Source of the DNA: Blautia luti
Lineage (GTDB): Bacteria; Bacillota; Clostridia; Lachnospirales; Lachnospiraceae
Direction: 5' to 3'
Length of the DNA: 64,000 nt
Assembly (NCBI RefSeq): GCF_033096465.1
Contig: NZ_AP028156.1
Location: 687,501-751,500, forward strand
Below are positions 35,956 to 45,974 of the stretch, piece after piece. Below the pieces are notes generated by a model. It saw nothing but the letters and a program-made list of their open reading frames with translations, was not told the DNA's origin and did not search any database. How positions within the stretch are numbered: the first letter of the stretch is position 1; each line of letters begins with the position of its first letter. Made by a program: the position numbers and the translations under genes.

Positions 35956-37224
35956 ATGAAGAAAAGAGCATTAGCTGTTATGTTGGCAGGGGCTTTGACT
36001 TTGGGCGCACAGACAGGTGTGTGGGCTGCATCCGATACTTCAGATCAGAAAGAAGGAGAACTGACACTTCTGATGTTAAATAACTGGATCGATGAGACAG
36101 AAGCAAAAGGGAAAGAGCTTGCGAAAGTGATCAAACAATATGAAGAAGAGAATCCAGGGGTGGAGATCACATTGCAGGGAGTTTCCCAGCAGGATATTAA
36201 GGAATCTTTCCAGACAGCAGCTCTGGCAGGAGGCGGAGCAGACATTGTAGTGATGGACAATTCCGGACATGCCATTGACCTTGCAGCAATGGGACTTCTG
36301 TATCCACTGGAAGATATTACCACAGCCGATGAGCTTACTGCGCAGTATCAGGAAGGACCACTCAATTCCGGCAAATTTGAGGGTAAATATTATTCCGTGC
36401 CATGGTATATGGACTGTACGGGTCTCTATTATAATAAAGAACGTCTGGAGGAACTGGGAATCGATGTTCCTACAACATGGGAAGAACTTTCTGATGCAGT
36501 AGATAAAGCAAAAGAAGCCGGATATGGAGGTATTATTACTTATCAGAGTGCATATGCTTTTTATTCATTTTTCTATCAGAATGAATGCCCAGTCATTGAT
36601 ACAAGTGGAGATATCCCGCAGGTAGTGATCGACAATGAGGAGGGAAAAGAGGCATGGAATTATATTTGTGATCTGATCTCCAAAGGCGGTTTGGTAGAGT
36701 CTTTTAAAGAAGCAACTACATGGGACAAAGTATATGAAAGTTTTGCAAATGGAGAAGCAACCTTCCTGTTGGGCGGAGACTGGTGCTCCAGCGAAGTAGA
36801 AAATATTAATCCGGATTTGGATTACGGCATTGCTCCGATGGTAAAAGGAAAAACAGAAGCAACTGTACTGGGAGGATGGACCTGGAATATTAATACCAAC
36901 TGCAAAGATCCGGAACTTGCTTATGACCTGATTCAGTATCTGAATTCAGAAAAAGGAGATTCTCTTCTTGGCGTAGAAGGAAAGATTTCAGCACGTAAAG
37001 ACTTCGACTATGACAAAGCACTGGAAGGAAAGGAAAAACTGAAAGTCTTTACAGAAGAATTTCCGTATACAGAAGCAAGACCTGCTGTTATCAATGAGAA
37101 ATCCATCGATGAACTGATCACCAATGCCATCCTGGAAGTAGACTACGGACAGTCATCAGCTGAAGATGCGCTGACTTCTCTTACCCAGAAGCTCAATGAA
37201 AACATTGCATCTAATTATCAGTAA
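35956..37224 (+). CDS. ABC sugar transporter, extracellular binding protein (family 1)
   Basis: The 422-residue product is a family-1 solute-binding protein, the class for oligosaccharides and related carbon sources. ATG 35956 follows AGGAGG. The signal peptide (MKKRALAVMLAGALTLGAQT, cleavage near VWAA) has no lipobox Cys, which is unusual for a Gram-positive binding protein. Typical stretches are DIVVMDNSGHAIDLAAMGLL, the central VPWYMDCTGLYYNKERLEEL and the FLLGGDWCSSEVENINPDLD to YGIAPMVKG region. It heads an operon with two permeases and a sensor/regulator pair. The sugar is unknown. Confidence 0.9.
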   Translation: MKKRALAVMLAGALTLGAQTGVWAASDTSDQKEGELTLLMLNNWIDETEAKGKELAKVIKQYEEENPGVEITLQGVSQQDIKESFQTAALAGGGADIVVMDNSGHAIDLAAMGLLYPLEDITTADELTAQYQEGPLNSGKFEGKYYSVPWYMDCTGLYYNKERLEELGIDVPTTWEELSDAVDKAKEAGYGGIITYQSAYAFYSFFYQNECPVIDTSGDIPQVVIDNEEGKEAWNYICDLISKGGLVESFKEATTWDKVYESFANGEATFLLGGDWCSSEVENINPDLDYGIAPMVKGKTEATVLGGWTWNINTNCKDPELAYDLIQYLNSEKGDSLLGVEGKISARKDFDYDKALEGKEKLKVFTEEFPYTEARPAVINEKSIDELITNAILEVDYGQSSAEDALTSLTQKLNENIASNYQ

Positions 37225-37312
37225 AAATATCCGGGAAACAAACATGAAATAATAACAGAGGCGCTGGCGTGAAATGGCGGCAGCGCTTCTTCATTGAGAA
37301 GGGAGGAAGATC

Positions 37313-38221
37313 ATGTCCAAAATACGTAGAAAAGAAGGCCTGGAACTGAAAAAAAATCTTCCAGGATATCTTTTGATGGCACCAGCAGTAATTGCGGTAC
37401 TGGCACTTTCTGTGTATCCTCTTTTCAGAGGTATTTATCTGAGTTTCTTAAATTATAACCTTGTACGCTCAAATGATCCTACATTTAATACCTTTGCAGG
37501 TTTACAGAATTATATTGATATTTTTAAAGACAAAGTGTTCCTACAGTCTATTGGAAATACAGTGAAGTGGACGGTGGTGAATCTTGTGGTACAGCTTGTG
37601 GCAGCCATGCTTCTTGCACTTGCACTGAACCAGAAACTGAAAGGAAGATCTGTATATAGAACGCTGATTCTGGTTCCATGGGCAGTTCCCCATGCCATAG
37701 CAGCTATGACCTTTACTTTTTTATTCAATGCAAATGTAGGTATCATTAATATACTGGCAGTGAAGCTGGGAATGATTACAGAATCTGTATCCTGGCTTGG
37801 AAATGTGGGATCAGCGTTCTGGTGTGTGGTTCTGGTAGCAATATGGAAGGGAATTCCTTTTCAGATGATCTTTATTCTGGCAGCACTGCAGGGAATTTCC
37901 GGGGATGTGTATGAGAGTGCGGAAATAGATGGTGCCAGTCGTTGGCAGTGTTTTTGGAAAATCACACTTCCGATTATCAAAGAGCCTCTGGCTATTTCAA
38001 CCATTCTGAATCTGATCGGTATTGTGTCCTGTTTTAACACCATCTGGCTGATGACCAAAGGTGGCCCGCTGTACAGCACAGAGATTATTTATACCTATGC
38101 ATACAGAAGAGCATTTATTGACCATAATTTTGGAACTGCAGCAGCTGCATCCGTGGTATTGTTTATATTTATGGCTGTTTTCTCTGGAGTTTACCTGAAG
38201 ATGGTAAGTGAGAAAGAATAG
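37313..38221 (+). CDS. ABC sugar transporter permease (MalF/UgpA type)
   Basis: The 302-residue product has six membrane helices (for example PGYLLMAPAVIAVLALSVYP) and the permease EAA loop SAEIDGASRWQCFWKITLPI near residue 200, which contacts the ATPase. It is 88 bp after the binding protein gene, with a GGGAGGAAG site. It would form a heterodimer with the next gene product. Confidence 0.92.
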   Translation: MSKIRRKEGLELKKNLPGYLLMAPAVIAVLALSVYPLFRGIYLSFLNYNLVRSNDPTFNTFAGLQNYIDIFKDKVFLQSIGNTVKWTVVNLVVQLVAAMLLALALNQKLKGRSVYRTLILVPWAVPHAIAAMTFTFLFNANVGIINILAVKLGMITESVSWLGNVGSAFWCVVLVAIWKGIPFQMIFILAALQGISGDVYESAEIDGASRWQCFWKITLPIIKEPLAISTILNLIGIVSCFNTIWLMTKGGPLYSTEIIYTYAYRRAFIDHNFGTAAAASVVLFIFMAVFSGVYLKMVSEKE

Positions 38222-38236
38222 GGAGGAGGAAACTAT

Positions 38237-39076
38237 ATGCATACAAAACAACGAAATGAAGCTATAAGGCATGTGGTAGCCTATATATTCACAATAGTCA
38301 TGGTTTTTCTTGCAGTGACCCCGTTTATCTATGTGGTATTGACTGCCCTGAAAACAAAGGAACAGATATATGATCTATCTCAGATCATACCGACTCATAT
38401 CACATTTGACAATTTCAGACATGTACTGTTTCAGTCGAATTTCGTAAGATATTTTATGAACAGTATTTTTATTACACTGGTCACAACACTGATTTGTATG
38501 ATATTATCAGTAATGGCAGCATATGGACTTACCAGATATAAAATCGCAGGTGCCGGGAAGATCAAGATGGCGGTTCTTATGACAAGAATGTTTCCGGGAA
38601 TCCTGTTGTGTATTCCTTACTATATTATTATGAAACAGTTGAACCTGATTGACAGTTATACAGGACTGATTCTGATGTACTGCTCCTTTACCCTGCCTTT
38701 TGCCATATGGAATACCTGTGCATTTTTTATTTCCATCCCATGGGAGCTGGAGGAAGCTGCCAGGATCGACGGATGCAGTAGGTTGACATCATTCTTTCAT
38801 GTGATCATCCATGTTGCCAAACCGGGACTTTTTGTCACGGCCCTGTTCTGTTTCATGACATCTTGGGATGAATATATGTATGCGTCTATTTTTATCAATA
38901 CAACTTCAAAGAAAACCATTCAGGTCGGTATGCAGGATTTCATAGGACAGTATTCTGTAGACTGGGGACTGCTGATGTCAGCGGTGGTGATCAGCCTGAT
39001 ACCGATCCTGATCTTCTTTGCACTGGTACAGAAGAATCTGGTACAAGGACTTTCTGCCGGTGCAGTGAAAGGATAA
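38237..39076 (+). CDS. ABC sugar transporter permease (MalG/UgpE type)
   Basis: The 279-residue product is the partner permease, with six helices and the EAA loop EEAARIDGCSRLTSFFHVII near residue 175. GGAGGAGG lies 6 bp upstream. No ATP-binding subunit follows; carbohydrate transporters of this type in Firmicutes commonly share a MsmX-like ATPase encoded elsewhere. Confidence 0.92.
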   Translation: MHTKQRNEAIRHVVAYIFTIVMVFLAVTPFIYVVLTALKTKEQIYDLSQIIPTHITFDNFRHVLFQSNFVRYFMNSIFITLVTTLICMILSVMAAYGLTRYKIAGAGKIKMAVLMTRMFPGILLCIPYYIIMKQLNLIDSYTGLILMYCSFTLPFAIWNTCAFFISIPWELEEAARIDGCSRLTSFFHVIIHVAKPGLFVTALFCFMTSWDEYMYASIFINTTSKKTIQVGMQDFIGQYSVDWGLLMSAVVISLIPILIFFALVQKNLVQGLSAGAVKG

Positions 39077-39111
39077 AACACAGATCAGATGTAGAAAGAG
39101 GAAATTTGCGT

Positions 39112-40932
39112 ATGGGTTTCAAACGTAAAAATCCGGGTAACCAGAGCATAAGGAGGCAGCTCACATTTTATATGGGATTTTTTGTGGTGCTGCCGCTGTG
39201 CCTGGCTTTGATGCTTCTGAATTTCTATCTTCAGAAGGTTACCACGGAAAATAAGATTAACAATGAAACAAATCTGCTGTCCCAGATCAGAGACAATGCG
39301 GATCAGATGATCGAGGTGACAAATTATGCCACCAGTATGCTGATGACAAACAAAAATACGCTGAAGAACCTGCGGACTTTAGAACAAGACGGGGATTCCT
39401 ACGAGATTTATCAGGCGAAAAGAGAACTTTCCAATGATATTTCGAATGTAGAGAGCTCCGTCTTAAATGCCGTTAACGGAAAAGTAGCCATTCTTACGAA
39501 AACAGGATATGTGATTGGTTCCTACGCATTAAGCAGGACAGAGACAGATTATGAGAAAGAACAGTGGTATCAGGAGGTTCTGAAGAATGGAAGAAAGACG
39601 ACCTACAGTACCGGCATCGGGGAAATTTTTCAGGAAATGACTATATATGACAACGTACAGAAATATCTCTATATGGGACGTGAGATCCTGGATTATTCCG
39701 GCAAAAATCTGGGAGTTATGCTGATCCGCCTGTCTGAGACGAACATCTGGGGAAAACTGGCAGCAAGCATGGTGACAGAGGAAGGCGGTGCCCTTTATAT
39801 CCTGGACAGAAACAATAATATACTGATGGGATATAATGAGAAATATCAGAAGCAGCTGAAAGAGCTGGGAGAACAGGAGTCTGTAAAAGAGATTTCTGAG
39901 AAGGAGATCATTACCGGTAACCTGGAAGATGATTTTTACTATATAGCAGGTGAATTGGAAAATGCGTCCAATAAACTGGTCTATCTTGTGCCACGGGAAA
40001 TTTTCCTGAAGGAAAACAGAAAGATTCTCCAGCATATTCTGGAAATGGTATTGCTGGTAATCGGATTCACGGTCTGTACTATGTTATATTTTTCCAGAAG
40101 GCTCGCCAGACCTCTGGTTGAAGTGGCACAGACTCTGGAAAAAGCTCCCAATGGAATGGCAGTTCTGGAGGAACCCAGAGGTTCTTTCCAGGAGATGAGC
40201 AAATTTGTATCCTGCTATAACCAGGCTGGGAAAAAGATCGAAGAGCTTCTGGAAAAAGTAGAAAGAGAGAGCAGATTAAAAGAAAAAGCCCATTATGAGA
40301 TGCTCATGTCGCAGATTTCCCCTCATTTTATCTTTAACACGGTTAATTCCATAAGGATCATGGCCATAAAAGAAGGACAGGACCGTGCAGGGGGGAATGA
40401 AAACACGGAGAAAGCACTGGAAGCACTGGGAGATATTTTGCATGCAGTTTACAGTAACAAAAACGGCATGACTACTGTGGGACAGGAAACGGCACTTCTG
40501 AAAGCATATGTAGATATCATGCAGATGCGGTTTGGAAGTTCGTTTCAGTATTATAATGTAATTCCAACAGAACTATTCTATTATGAAATCCCTGCATTTA
40601 CCATGCAGCCGATTGTAGAAAATGCGATTCTGCACGGAGTAAAAGGTGTGACAGCAGGGCAGATTATAGTCTCTGCAATAGAGTATGAGAATGATTTTGT
40701 CATATCTGTATTCAATAATGGAAATTCTGCGGATAAAAAGAAGATTGAAGATCTTCTGAAGGGAGAGAAGAACCAGAGAGCTGTGACGGGGATCGGGCTT
40801 TACAATGTAAATTCCAGACTGAAGCTGCTGTACGGCGAATCTTATGGATTGATCTATAATGAAAAGGTCAGAAATGGTTTCGAAATATGGGTTCGTCTTC
40901 CAAAAAAAATTACAGAATCAGAAGAAAGGTGA
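39112..40932 (+). CDS. Sensor histidine kinase, YesM/LytS type
   Basis: The 606-residue product has a membrane helix near residues 17-38, an extracellular sensing domain of about 250 residues, a second helix near 310-330, a HAMP-like linker, a His_kinase domain with MSQISPHFIFNTVNSIRIM (the phospho-acceptor His), and an ATPase domain with QPIVENAILHGVKG and GIGLYNVNSRLKLLYG. I take ATG 39112 because it is 10 bp from AGAGG; a TTG at 39106 is too close. It is cotranscribed with the transporter and the next regulator, and probably senses the transported sugar or its bound form. Confidence 0.9.
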   Translation: MGFKRKNPGNQSIRRQLTFYMGFFVVLPLCLALMLLNFYLQKVTTENKINNETNLLSQIRDNADQMIEVTNYATSMLMTNKNTLKNLRTLEQDGDSYEIYQAKRELSNDISNVESSVLNAVNGKVAILTKTGYVIGSYALSRTETDYEKEQWYQEVLKNGRKTTYSTGIGEIFQEMTIYDNVQKYLYMGREILDYSGKNLGVMLIRLSETNIWGKLAASMVTEEGGALYILDRNNNILMGYNEKYQKQLKELGEQESVKEISEKEIITGNLEDDFYYIAGELENASNKLVYLVPREIFLKENRKILQHILEMVLLVIGFTVCTMLYFSRRLARPLVEVAQTLEKAPNGMAVLEEPRGSFQEMSKFVSCYNQAGKKIEELLEKVERESRLKEKAHYEMLMSQISPHFIFNTVNSIRIMAIKEGQDRAGGNENTEKALEALGDILHAVYSNKNGMTTVGQETALLKAYVDIMQMRFGSSFQYYNVIPTELFYYEIPAFTMQPIVENAILHGVKGVTAGQIIVSAIEYENDFVISVFNNGNSADKKKIEDLLKGEKNQRAVTGIGLYNVNSRLKLLYGESYGLIYNEKVRNGFEIWVRLPKKITESEER

Positions 40933-40986
40933 TAAAATAGGATAAAAAGATAGCAATTATTATCCGGATGAAGGGAAGAACATTCT

Positions 40987-42477
40987 ATGAAAAAGGTATT
41001 GATCGTAGAGGATGAAATTCTGGCAAGACTTGGACTGCGTCAGCTTGTAGACTGGAAGAAACTGGATCTGGAACTGCTGCCGGATGCAACAGATGGAGAA
41101 GAAGCATTGGAAATGATCCGGAACAGCCGTCCGGATATCATTCTTCTTGATCTGAATATCCCCAGAGTCAGCGGGCTGGAAATTCTGGAATTTTTGAAGA
41201 AAGAAGAAATGAAAACCAGAGTAATCGTGGTAAGCTGCCAGGAAGAATTCGATGTTGTAAAGAAGGCAATGAAGTTGGGGGCGTATGATTATCTGCGAAA
41301 ACTGAATCTGAGTTCTGATGAACTGGAAAGTATTCTGGAAAAGTGTCTGGGAGAAACAGAAGAAAGAAATGCGATGCATCTCCGGGGAATACGGGAAATC
41401 CGTTATGAAGAGATCATCAGAGATAGCAGGGATATTTTTGCAGGTACATCTAACTATCAGGCACTGATATGCATACTGGCAAAAGATCCGGACGGGCTGT
41501 CCAAAGTTACAGAACTGATCCGTAAATGGGCCCAGACCGATGCCAGGGAAGGCCTGCAGATCCAGAAGGGAAATCAGTACGGATATTTCCTGCTGGCAGA
41601 AAAGCCGGAAAGATTTGTCTATACGAAGTTAAAAGAAAAGGCAGAGCAGAGGATTGGCAGAGAACTGTATATGGGAATTTTTGAAGGCTGTATGGAAAAA
41701 ACAGCGGATATTATCCGGGCTGCTGCGATGGCAGAACAGATACAGCTTTTCAGCTATTATGATAAGGAAGAGAAGTTGGTGTTTTTACAGAAGAAGATCG
41801 AGACAGAGGGGCACAGTCCCAGGGGAATACATGGGTATCTGGATTCTTTAAAAGAGAACATTCGCTGCTTTAATAAAGAAGAAACGGAACAGGATCTGCA
41901 TGGAATCTTCGGACTGATCCGGCAGGAGCCCTATATCAGTATCAATGTGCTGAGAAGAAATTTTATGGATATTCTGGGAATTTATTCTATGGTTGCACAG
42001 TCACTGGATGGTGCACTGGAAGAAATAGAGCTGGATGGAGATAACTGTCATTATCAGAAGATCATGATGATGGAGAGTCTCAGAGAAATAGAAAAATGGT
42101 TTTTGGAATTTAACAGTATTTTTATGGAAAAATTCTGGATCGCCTACAAATGCAGCAGATCAGAAATCCTGCAAAAGGTAGTGAAATATATAGAAATGCA
42201 TATCACAGAACCCATCCATCTGTCAGATGCAGCTGGTGAAACAGGAGTTTCTTCTGCCTATCTCAGCACGATATTCAAAAAAGAGATCGGTTATAATTTC
42301 ATAGAATATGTAAATCTCCGAAAAACAGAACTGGCCAGGCAGATGCTTCAGGAGGGAAAAATGGTCTATGAAGTTTCAGAACTTCTTGGCTTCGAAAACA
42401 GTACGTATTTCTCCAGGGTATTCAAACGTTATACGGATGTGTCACCGGATACTTACCGGAAGCAGAGCGAAATATAA
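40987..42477 (+). CDS. Response regulator, YesN/AraC type
   Basis: The 496-residue product has a receiver domain with VEDEILARLGLR and the phospho-acceptor Asp in DIILLDLNIPRVSG near residue 57, a long middle region of about 250 residues, and a C-terminal AraC pair of helix-turn-helices (IHLSDAAGETGVSSAYLSTI, ending VSPDTYRKQSE). It completes the two-component pair with the preceding kinase and likely activates the adjacent transporter operon and perhaps the divergent oxidoreductase. Confidence 0.92.
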   Translation: MKKVLIVEDEILARLGLRQLVDWKKLDLELLPDATDGEEALEMIRNSRPDIILLDLNIPRVSGLEILEFLKKEEMKTRVIVVSCQEEFDVVKKAMKLGAYDYLRKLNLSSDELESILEKCLGETEERNAMHLRGIREIRYEEIIRDSRDIFAGTSNYQALICILAKDPDGLSKVTELIRKWAQTDAREGLQIQKGNQYGYFLLAEKPERFVYTKLKEKAEQRIGRELYMGIFEGCMEKTADIIRAAAMAEQIQLFSYYDKEEKLVFLQKKIETEGHSPRGIHGYLDSLKENIRCFNKEETEQDLHGIFGLIRQEPYISINVLRRNFMDILGIYSMVAQSLDGALEEIELDGDNCHYQKIMMMESLREIEKWFLEFNSIFMEKFWIAYKCSRSEILQKVVKYIEMHITEPIHLSDAAGETGVSSAYLSTIFKKEIGYNFIEYVNLRKTELARQMLQEGKMVYEVSELLGFENSTYFSRVFKRYTDVSPDTYRKQSEI

Positions 42478-42488
42478 ATTAAATGAAA

Positions 42489-42527
42489 AAAAGATCAGCC
42501 GTTCCGAAAGAAACCGGCTGATCTTTT
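42489..42527. terminator. Bidirectional terminator between yesN-type gene and ferredoxin
   Basis: AAAAGATCAGCCG (42489-42501) pairs perfectly with CGGCTGATCTTTT (42515-42527), 13-nt loop, with A- and T-runs that serve both convergent genes. Confidence 0.92.
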
Positions 42528-42540
42528 ATGTACCAGTTAA

Positions 42541-42768
<228 letters not shown>

Positions 42769-42930
42769 TTATTCTAATATATCTTTGTCAGAATTACAAG
42801 TATAAAATCAGAAACATTATAAAATAATATTAAGTTAGATTACGCTTACTTTTAGAAGCAAAAGAATAATTGCGCGAATGAACAAAAAAAATAAGGATGT
42901 CAAAAAAAAAATATGTTTTTTTCGAATTTA

Positions 42931-42959
42931 TTGACAATTCAAATGGAGAAATGTATAGT
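42931..42959 (+). promoter_or_regulatory. Promoter of the BMP-type transporter operon
   Basis: TTGACA (42931-42936), a 17-bp spacer and TATAGT (42954-42959) form a strong promoter about 90 bp before the binding protein gene. The 42715-42930 region upstream is very AT-rich and shows no gene. Confidence 0.8.
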
Positions 42960-42971
42960 AAAGGTACTTGC

Positions 42972-43010
42972 AAAGAGGCATAACACACACGGTTGTGCCT
43001 CTTTTATTTC
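42972..43010 (+). terminator. Attenuator-like hairpin in the BMP operon leader
   Basis: AAAGAGGCA (42972-42980) pairs with TGCCTCTTT (42996-43004), extended by AAC/GGTT, and is followed by TTTTATTTC. It sits only about 6 nt after the predicted transcription start and before the ribosome binding site, so most transcripts could end here unless read-through is controlled. No known riboswitch core fits in the short space. Confidence 0.6.
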
Positions 43011-43049
43011 GTAACAGGAGACTTAACACAGAAAATGGAGGAAAGAAGA

Positions 43050-44237
43050 ATGAAAAAAGCATTGGCAATTGGACTTGCAGCAGTGATGGCAGTTTCCATG
43101 AGTGCACCGGTATTCGCAAGTGATGACAGCGAAAGCGGCGCAGGGATCGCGAAAGAAGATCTGAAGATTGGCGCGATCTATATCGGAGATGAGAATGAAG
43201 GCTATACCGCAGCGCATATGGCTGGTATCGATGAGATGGTAGAGAACCTGGGACTGGACGATTCTCAGGTGATCGAGAAAACTCTGATCGGTGAAGATGA
43301 AGGATGTTACGATGCAGCAGCAGACCTGGCAGACCAAGGATGCCAGATCATTTTTGCAAACAGCTTCGGACATGAGACCTATATTCTGGAAGCAGCAGGA
43401 GAATATCCGGACGTACAGTTCTGCCATGCAACCGGAACCCAGGCATCCTCAAGCGGACTTTCCAATATGCATAACTACTTCACCAATATTTATGAAGCAC
43501 GTTATGTATCCGGTGTGGTAGCAGGCCTGAAACTCAATGAGATGATCGAAGACGGTACAGTGAAAGAAGACGCATGTAAGATCGGTTATGTAGGCGCATT
43601 CCCGTATGCAGAGGTTATTTCCGGTTATACTTCTTTTTATCTTGGTGCGAAGAGTGTATGCCCGTCCGCTACAATGGAAGTAAAATATACAAACAGCTGG
43701 GCAAGCTTTGATCTTGAAAAAGAGTGTGCAGATGCCCTGATCTCTGACGGCTGTGTACTGATCAGCCAGCATGCAGATACTACAGGTGCTCCTACAGCAT
43801 GTGAAGCAGCAGGTGTTCCTTGTGTAGGTTACAACATTGATATGACATCTGTAGCTCCGAACACAGCACTTACCTCCGCATCTATGGACTGGGGCGTATA
43901 TTATACTTACGCAGTACAGTGCATGCTTGACGGCACGGCAATCGATACTGACTGGTGCAAAGGTTTCGCAGAAGGCGCAGATAAGATCACACCTCTCAAT
44001 GACAAAGTTGTAGCAGAAGGCACAGAAGAAAAAGTAAAAGAAGTAGAAGATGCGATCAGCGATGGTTCCCTTCATGTATTTGATACTTCTACATTTACTG
44101 TAGACGGCAAAGAACTGGATACATATGAGAAAGATGGAACAGAATATGTTTCTGACGGATATTTCCATGAATCCGAATATGGTTCTGCACCTGCATTTGA
44201 TGTAGCTATCGACGGAATCACATCCATCACAGAATAA
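43050..44237 (+). CDS. BMP-family ABC transporter substrate-binding protein
   Basis: The 395-residue product belongs to the BMP/TmpC/Med family, which binds purine nucleosides for uptake. ATG 43050 follows GGAGGAAAG. The signal peptide (MKKALAIGLAAVMAVSMSAP, cleavage near VFAS) lacks a lipobox Cys, although relatives are usually lipoproteins. Family stretches are IGAIYIGDENEGYTAAHMAG, DQGCQIIFANSFGHE, the CKIGYVGAFPYAEVISGYTS region and VLISQHADTTGAPTACEAAG. It leads an operon with a double ATPase and two permeases. Nucleoside specificity is inferred from the family. Confidence 0.9.
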   Translation: MKKALAIGLAAVMAVSMSAPVFASDDSESGAGIAKEDLKIGAIYIGDENEGYTAAHMAGIDEMVENLGLDDSQVIEKTLIGEDEGCYDAAADLADQGCQIIFANSFGHETYILEAAGEYPDVQFCHATGTQASSSGLSNMHNYFTNIYEARYVSGVVAGLKLNEMIEDGTVKEDACKIGYVGAFPYAEVISGYTSFYLGAKSVCPSATMEVKYTNSWASFDLEKECADALISDGCVLISQHADTTGAPTACEAAGVPCVGYNIDMTSVAPNTALTSASMDWGVYYTYAVQCMLDGTAIDTDWCKGFAEGADKITPLNDKVVAEGTEEKVKEVEDAISDGSLHVFDTSTFTVDGKELDTYEKDGTEYVSDGYFHESEYGSAPAFDVAIDGITSITE

Positions 44238-44249
44238 GTACTGAAACAG

Positions 44250-44283
44250 GCGGAGCTGCATGTCAGCAGCTCTGCTTTTTCTT
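44250..44283 (+). terminator. Hairpin with T-run after the BMP gene
   Basis: GCGGAGCTGC (44250-44259) pairs with GCAGCTCTGC (44266-44275) with one G-T pair, then TTTTTC. It would limit transcription into the ABC genes and so keep the binding protein in excess over the membrane parts. Confidence 0.75.
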
Positions 44284-44315
44284 ATTTCACGGGAAATCAT
44301 GTGTGCAAAGGGAGT

Positions 44316-44381
44316 CTCCATAATATGGAGGTTTCTTTTGCTGTATTATGGAACCGATAGTAAAAATAGCAGTTCCATAAT
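44316..44381 (+). repeat. Two inverted repeats in the 201-bp gap of the BMP operon
   Basis: CTCCATAATATGGAG (44316-44330) is a near-perfect palindrome, and ATTATGGAAC (44345-44354) pairs with GTTCCATAAT (44372-44381). The repeats share a CCATAAT core. They may be operator sites or RNA stems that protect the upstream messenger. Confidence 0.5.
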
Positions 44382-44438
44382 CCATAAGCATGACAGAACT
44401 GTAGCATCTGGCAGGCGAAGAAAAGGAGGGAAACGATA

Positions 44439-45974
44439 GTGGGAGAAAACTATGCACTTGAACTTAGAGATATTTCCAAGCGGTTTGGTTCGGTCCAGGC
44501 AAATGACCATGTAAATCTCACACTGAGGAAATCAGAGATCCTTGCGATCCTGGGAGAAAACGGAAGCGGCAAGACGACTCTGATGAATATGATCTATGGG
44601 ATTTATTATCCGGATGAGGGACATATTTTTGTAGATGGAAAAGAAGTAAAGATCCGTTCACCGAAAGATTCTTATGAACTGGGAATCGGTATGGTACATC
44701 AGCATTTCAAGCTGGTAGATGTGCTTACGGCAGCAGAGAATATCATTCTGGGACTTCCGGGCAAAGGAAAGCTGGATATGAAGAAGATCACGGAAGATAT
44801 TCAGAAGCTGGTGGACAAATATGGTTTCGAGATGGATCTGTCACAGAAGATCTATGAGATGTCCGTATCCCAGAAACAGACAGTAGAGATCATAAAAATG
44901 CTCTACCGCGGCGCAAGGATCCTGATTCTGGATGAGCCTACAGCAGTACTTACTCCCCAGGAAGCAGACAGGCTGTTTGATATCCTGCGGAACATGCGTG
45001 CAGATGGATGTTCCATTATGATCATCACCCATAAGCTGCAGGAGGTGCTGGCACTGTCTGACCGTGTGGCAATCCTGAGAAAAGGACAGTACATAGACAC
45101 TGTGGAGACGGCACAGGCCAATGTCCAGAGTCTGTCAGAGATGATGGTAGGTGCCCGTGTTGATCTGAATATTGAACGTCCACAACCACAGAATGTAAAG
45201 AAAAGACTGGTGGTCAAAGGTCTAAACTGCAGAAATAAAGATAGTGTAAAGACACTGGATGACATTGATCTGTCTGTAAATACAGGAGAGATCCTGGGTA
45301 TTGCCGGTATTTCCGGAAGCGGTCAGAAGGAATTTCTGGAAGCTATTGCAGGCCTTCAGGAGGTAGAAAGTGGCTCCATCAGCCTGCTGGATGATGGGGG
45401 AAAAGCCCTGGAACTTGCAGGAATGGATTCCATTTCCATTAATAAAGCAGGAATCAGCCTTGCCTTTGTCCCGGAGGATCGTATCGGTATGGGACTTGTA
45501 GGGGATATGGATATGACGGACAATATGATGCTCAGAAGCTACCGCAATGGAAAAGGCCCCTTCCTTGAGAGAAAAGGCCCGAAGGCTCTGGCATTGAAGA
45601 TCAAGGAACAGCTGGAAGTTATGACACCAAGTATCTCCGCGCCTGTCCGTCAGATGTCAGGAGGTAATGTACAGAAGGTTCTGGTAGGACGTGAGATTGC
45701 GCAGAATCCGAAAGTACTGCTGGTAGCTTTCCCTACCCGTGGTGTGGATGTCAACACTTCCCATGTGATCTATCAGCTTCTGAATGAGCAGAAGAAAAAA
45801 GGCGTAGCAGTGGTCTGTGTCATTGAGGATCTGGATGTGGTCCTGGAGCTGTGCGACAGGATCGCCGTATTCTGCGGAGGTAAGATCAGCGGAATCGCAG
45901 ATGGCAGGAGTGCTACGAAAGAAGAAATAGGCCTTCTTATGACGAAACATGAAAAAGGAGGGGAACAGGCATGA
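44439..45974 (+). CDS. Nucleoside-type ABC transporter ATPase, two-domain
   Basis: The 511-residue product holds two ATPase domains in one chain, as in sugar/nucleoside transporters of the RbsA/YufO group. Domain 1 has Walker A GENGSGKTTLMNM, a changed signature YEMSVSQKQTVEI and Walker B ILILDEPTAVLT. Domain 2 has a degenerate Walker A GISGSGQKEFLEA, signature QMSGGNVQKVLVGREI, and a changed Walker B VLLVAFPTRGVDV without the catalytic Glu, so only the first site may be fully active in hydrolysis. The start is GTG behind AAAGGAGGG. Its end overlaps the first permease. Confidence 0.92.
   Translation: MGENYALELRDISKRFGSVQANDHVNLTLRKSEILAILGENGSGKTTLMNMIYGIYYPDEGHIFVDGKEVKIRSPKDSYELGIGMVHQHFKLVDVLTAAENIILGLPGKGKLDMKKITEDIQKLVDKYGFEMDLSQKIYEMSVSQKQTVEIIKMLYRGARILILDEPTAVLTPQEADRLFDILRNMRADGCSIMIITHKLQEVLALSDRVAILRKGQYIDTVETAQANVQSLSEMMVGARVDLNIERPQPQNVKKRLVVKGLNCRNKDSVKTLDDIDLSVNTGEILGIAGISGSGQKEFLEAIAGLQEVESGSISLLDDGGKALELAGMDSISINKAGISLAFVPEDRIGMGLVGDMDMTDNMMLRSYRNGKGPFLERKGPKALALKIKEQLEVMTPSISAPVRQMSGGNVQKVLVGREIAQNPKVLLVAFPTRGVDVNTSHVIYQLLNEQKKKGVAVVCVIEDLDVVLELCDRIAVFCGGKISGIADGRSATKEEIGLLMTKHEKGGEQA

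Noticed and set aside
43449..44321. 290-codon minus-strand frame opposite the BMP gene
   Set aside because: The plus-strand gene has clear family similarity, ribosome binding site and promoter; the opposite frame is Cys-rich without any recognisable motif.
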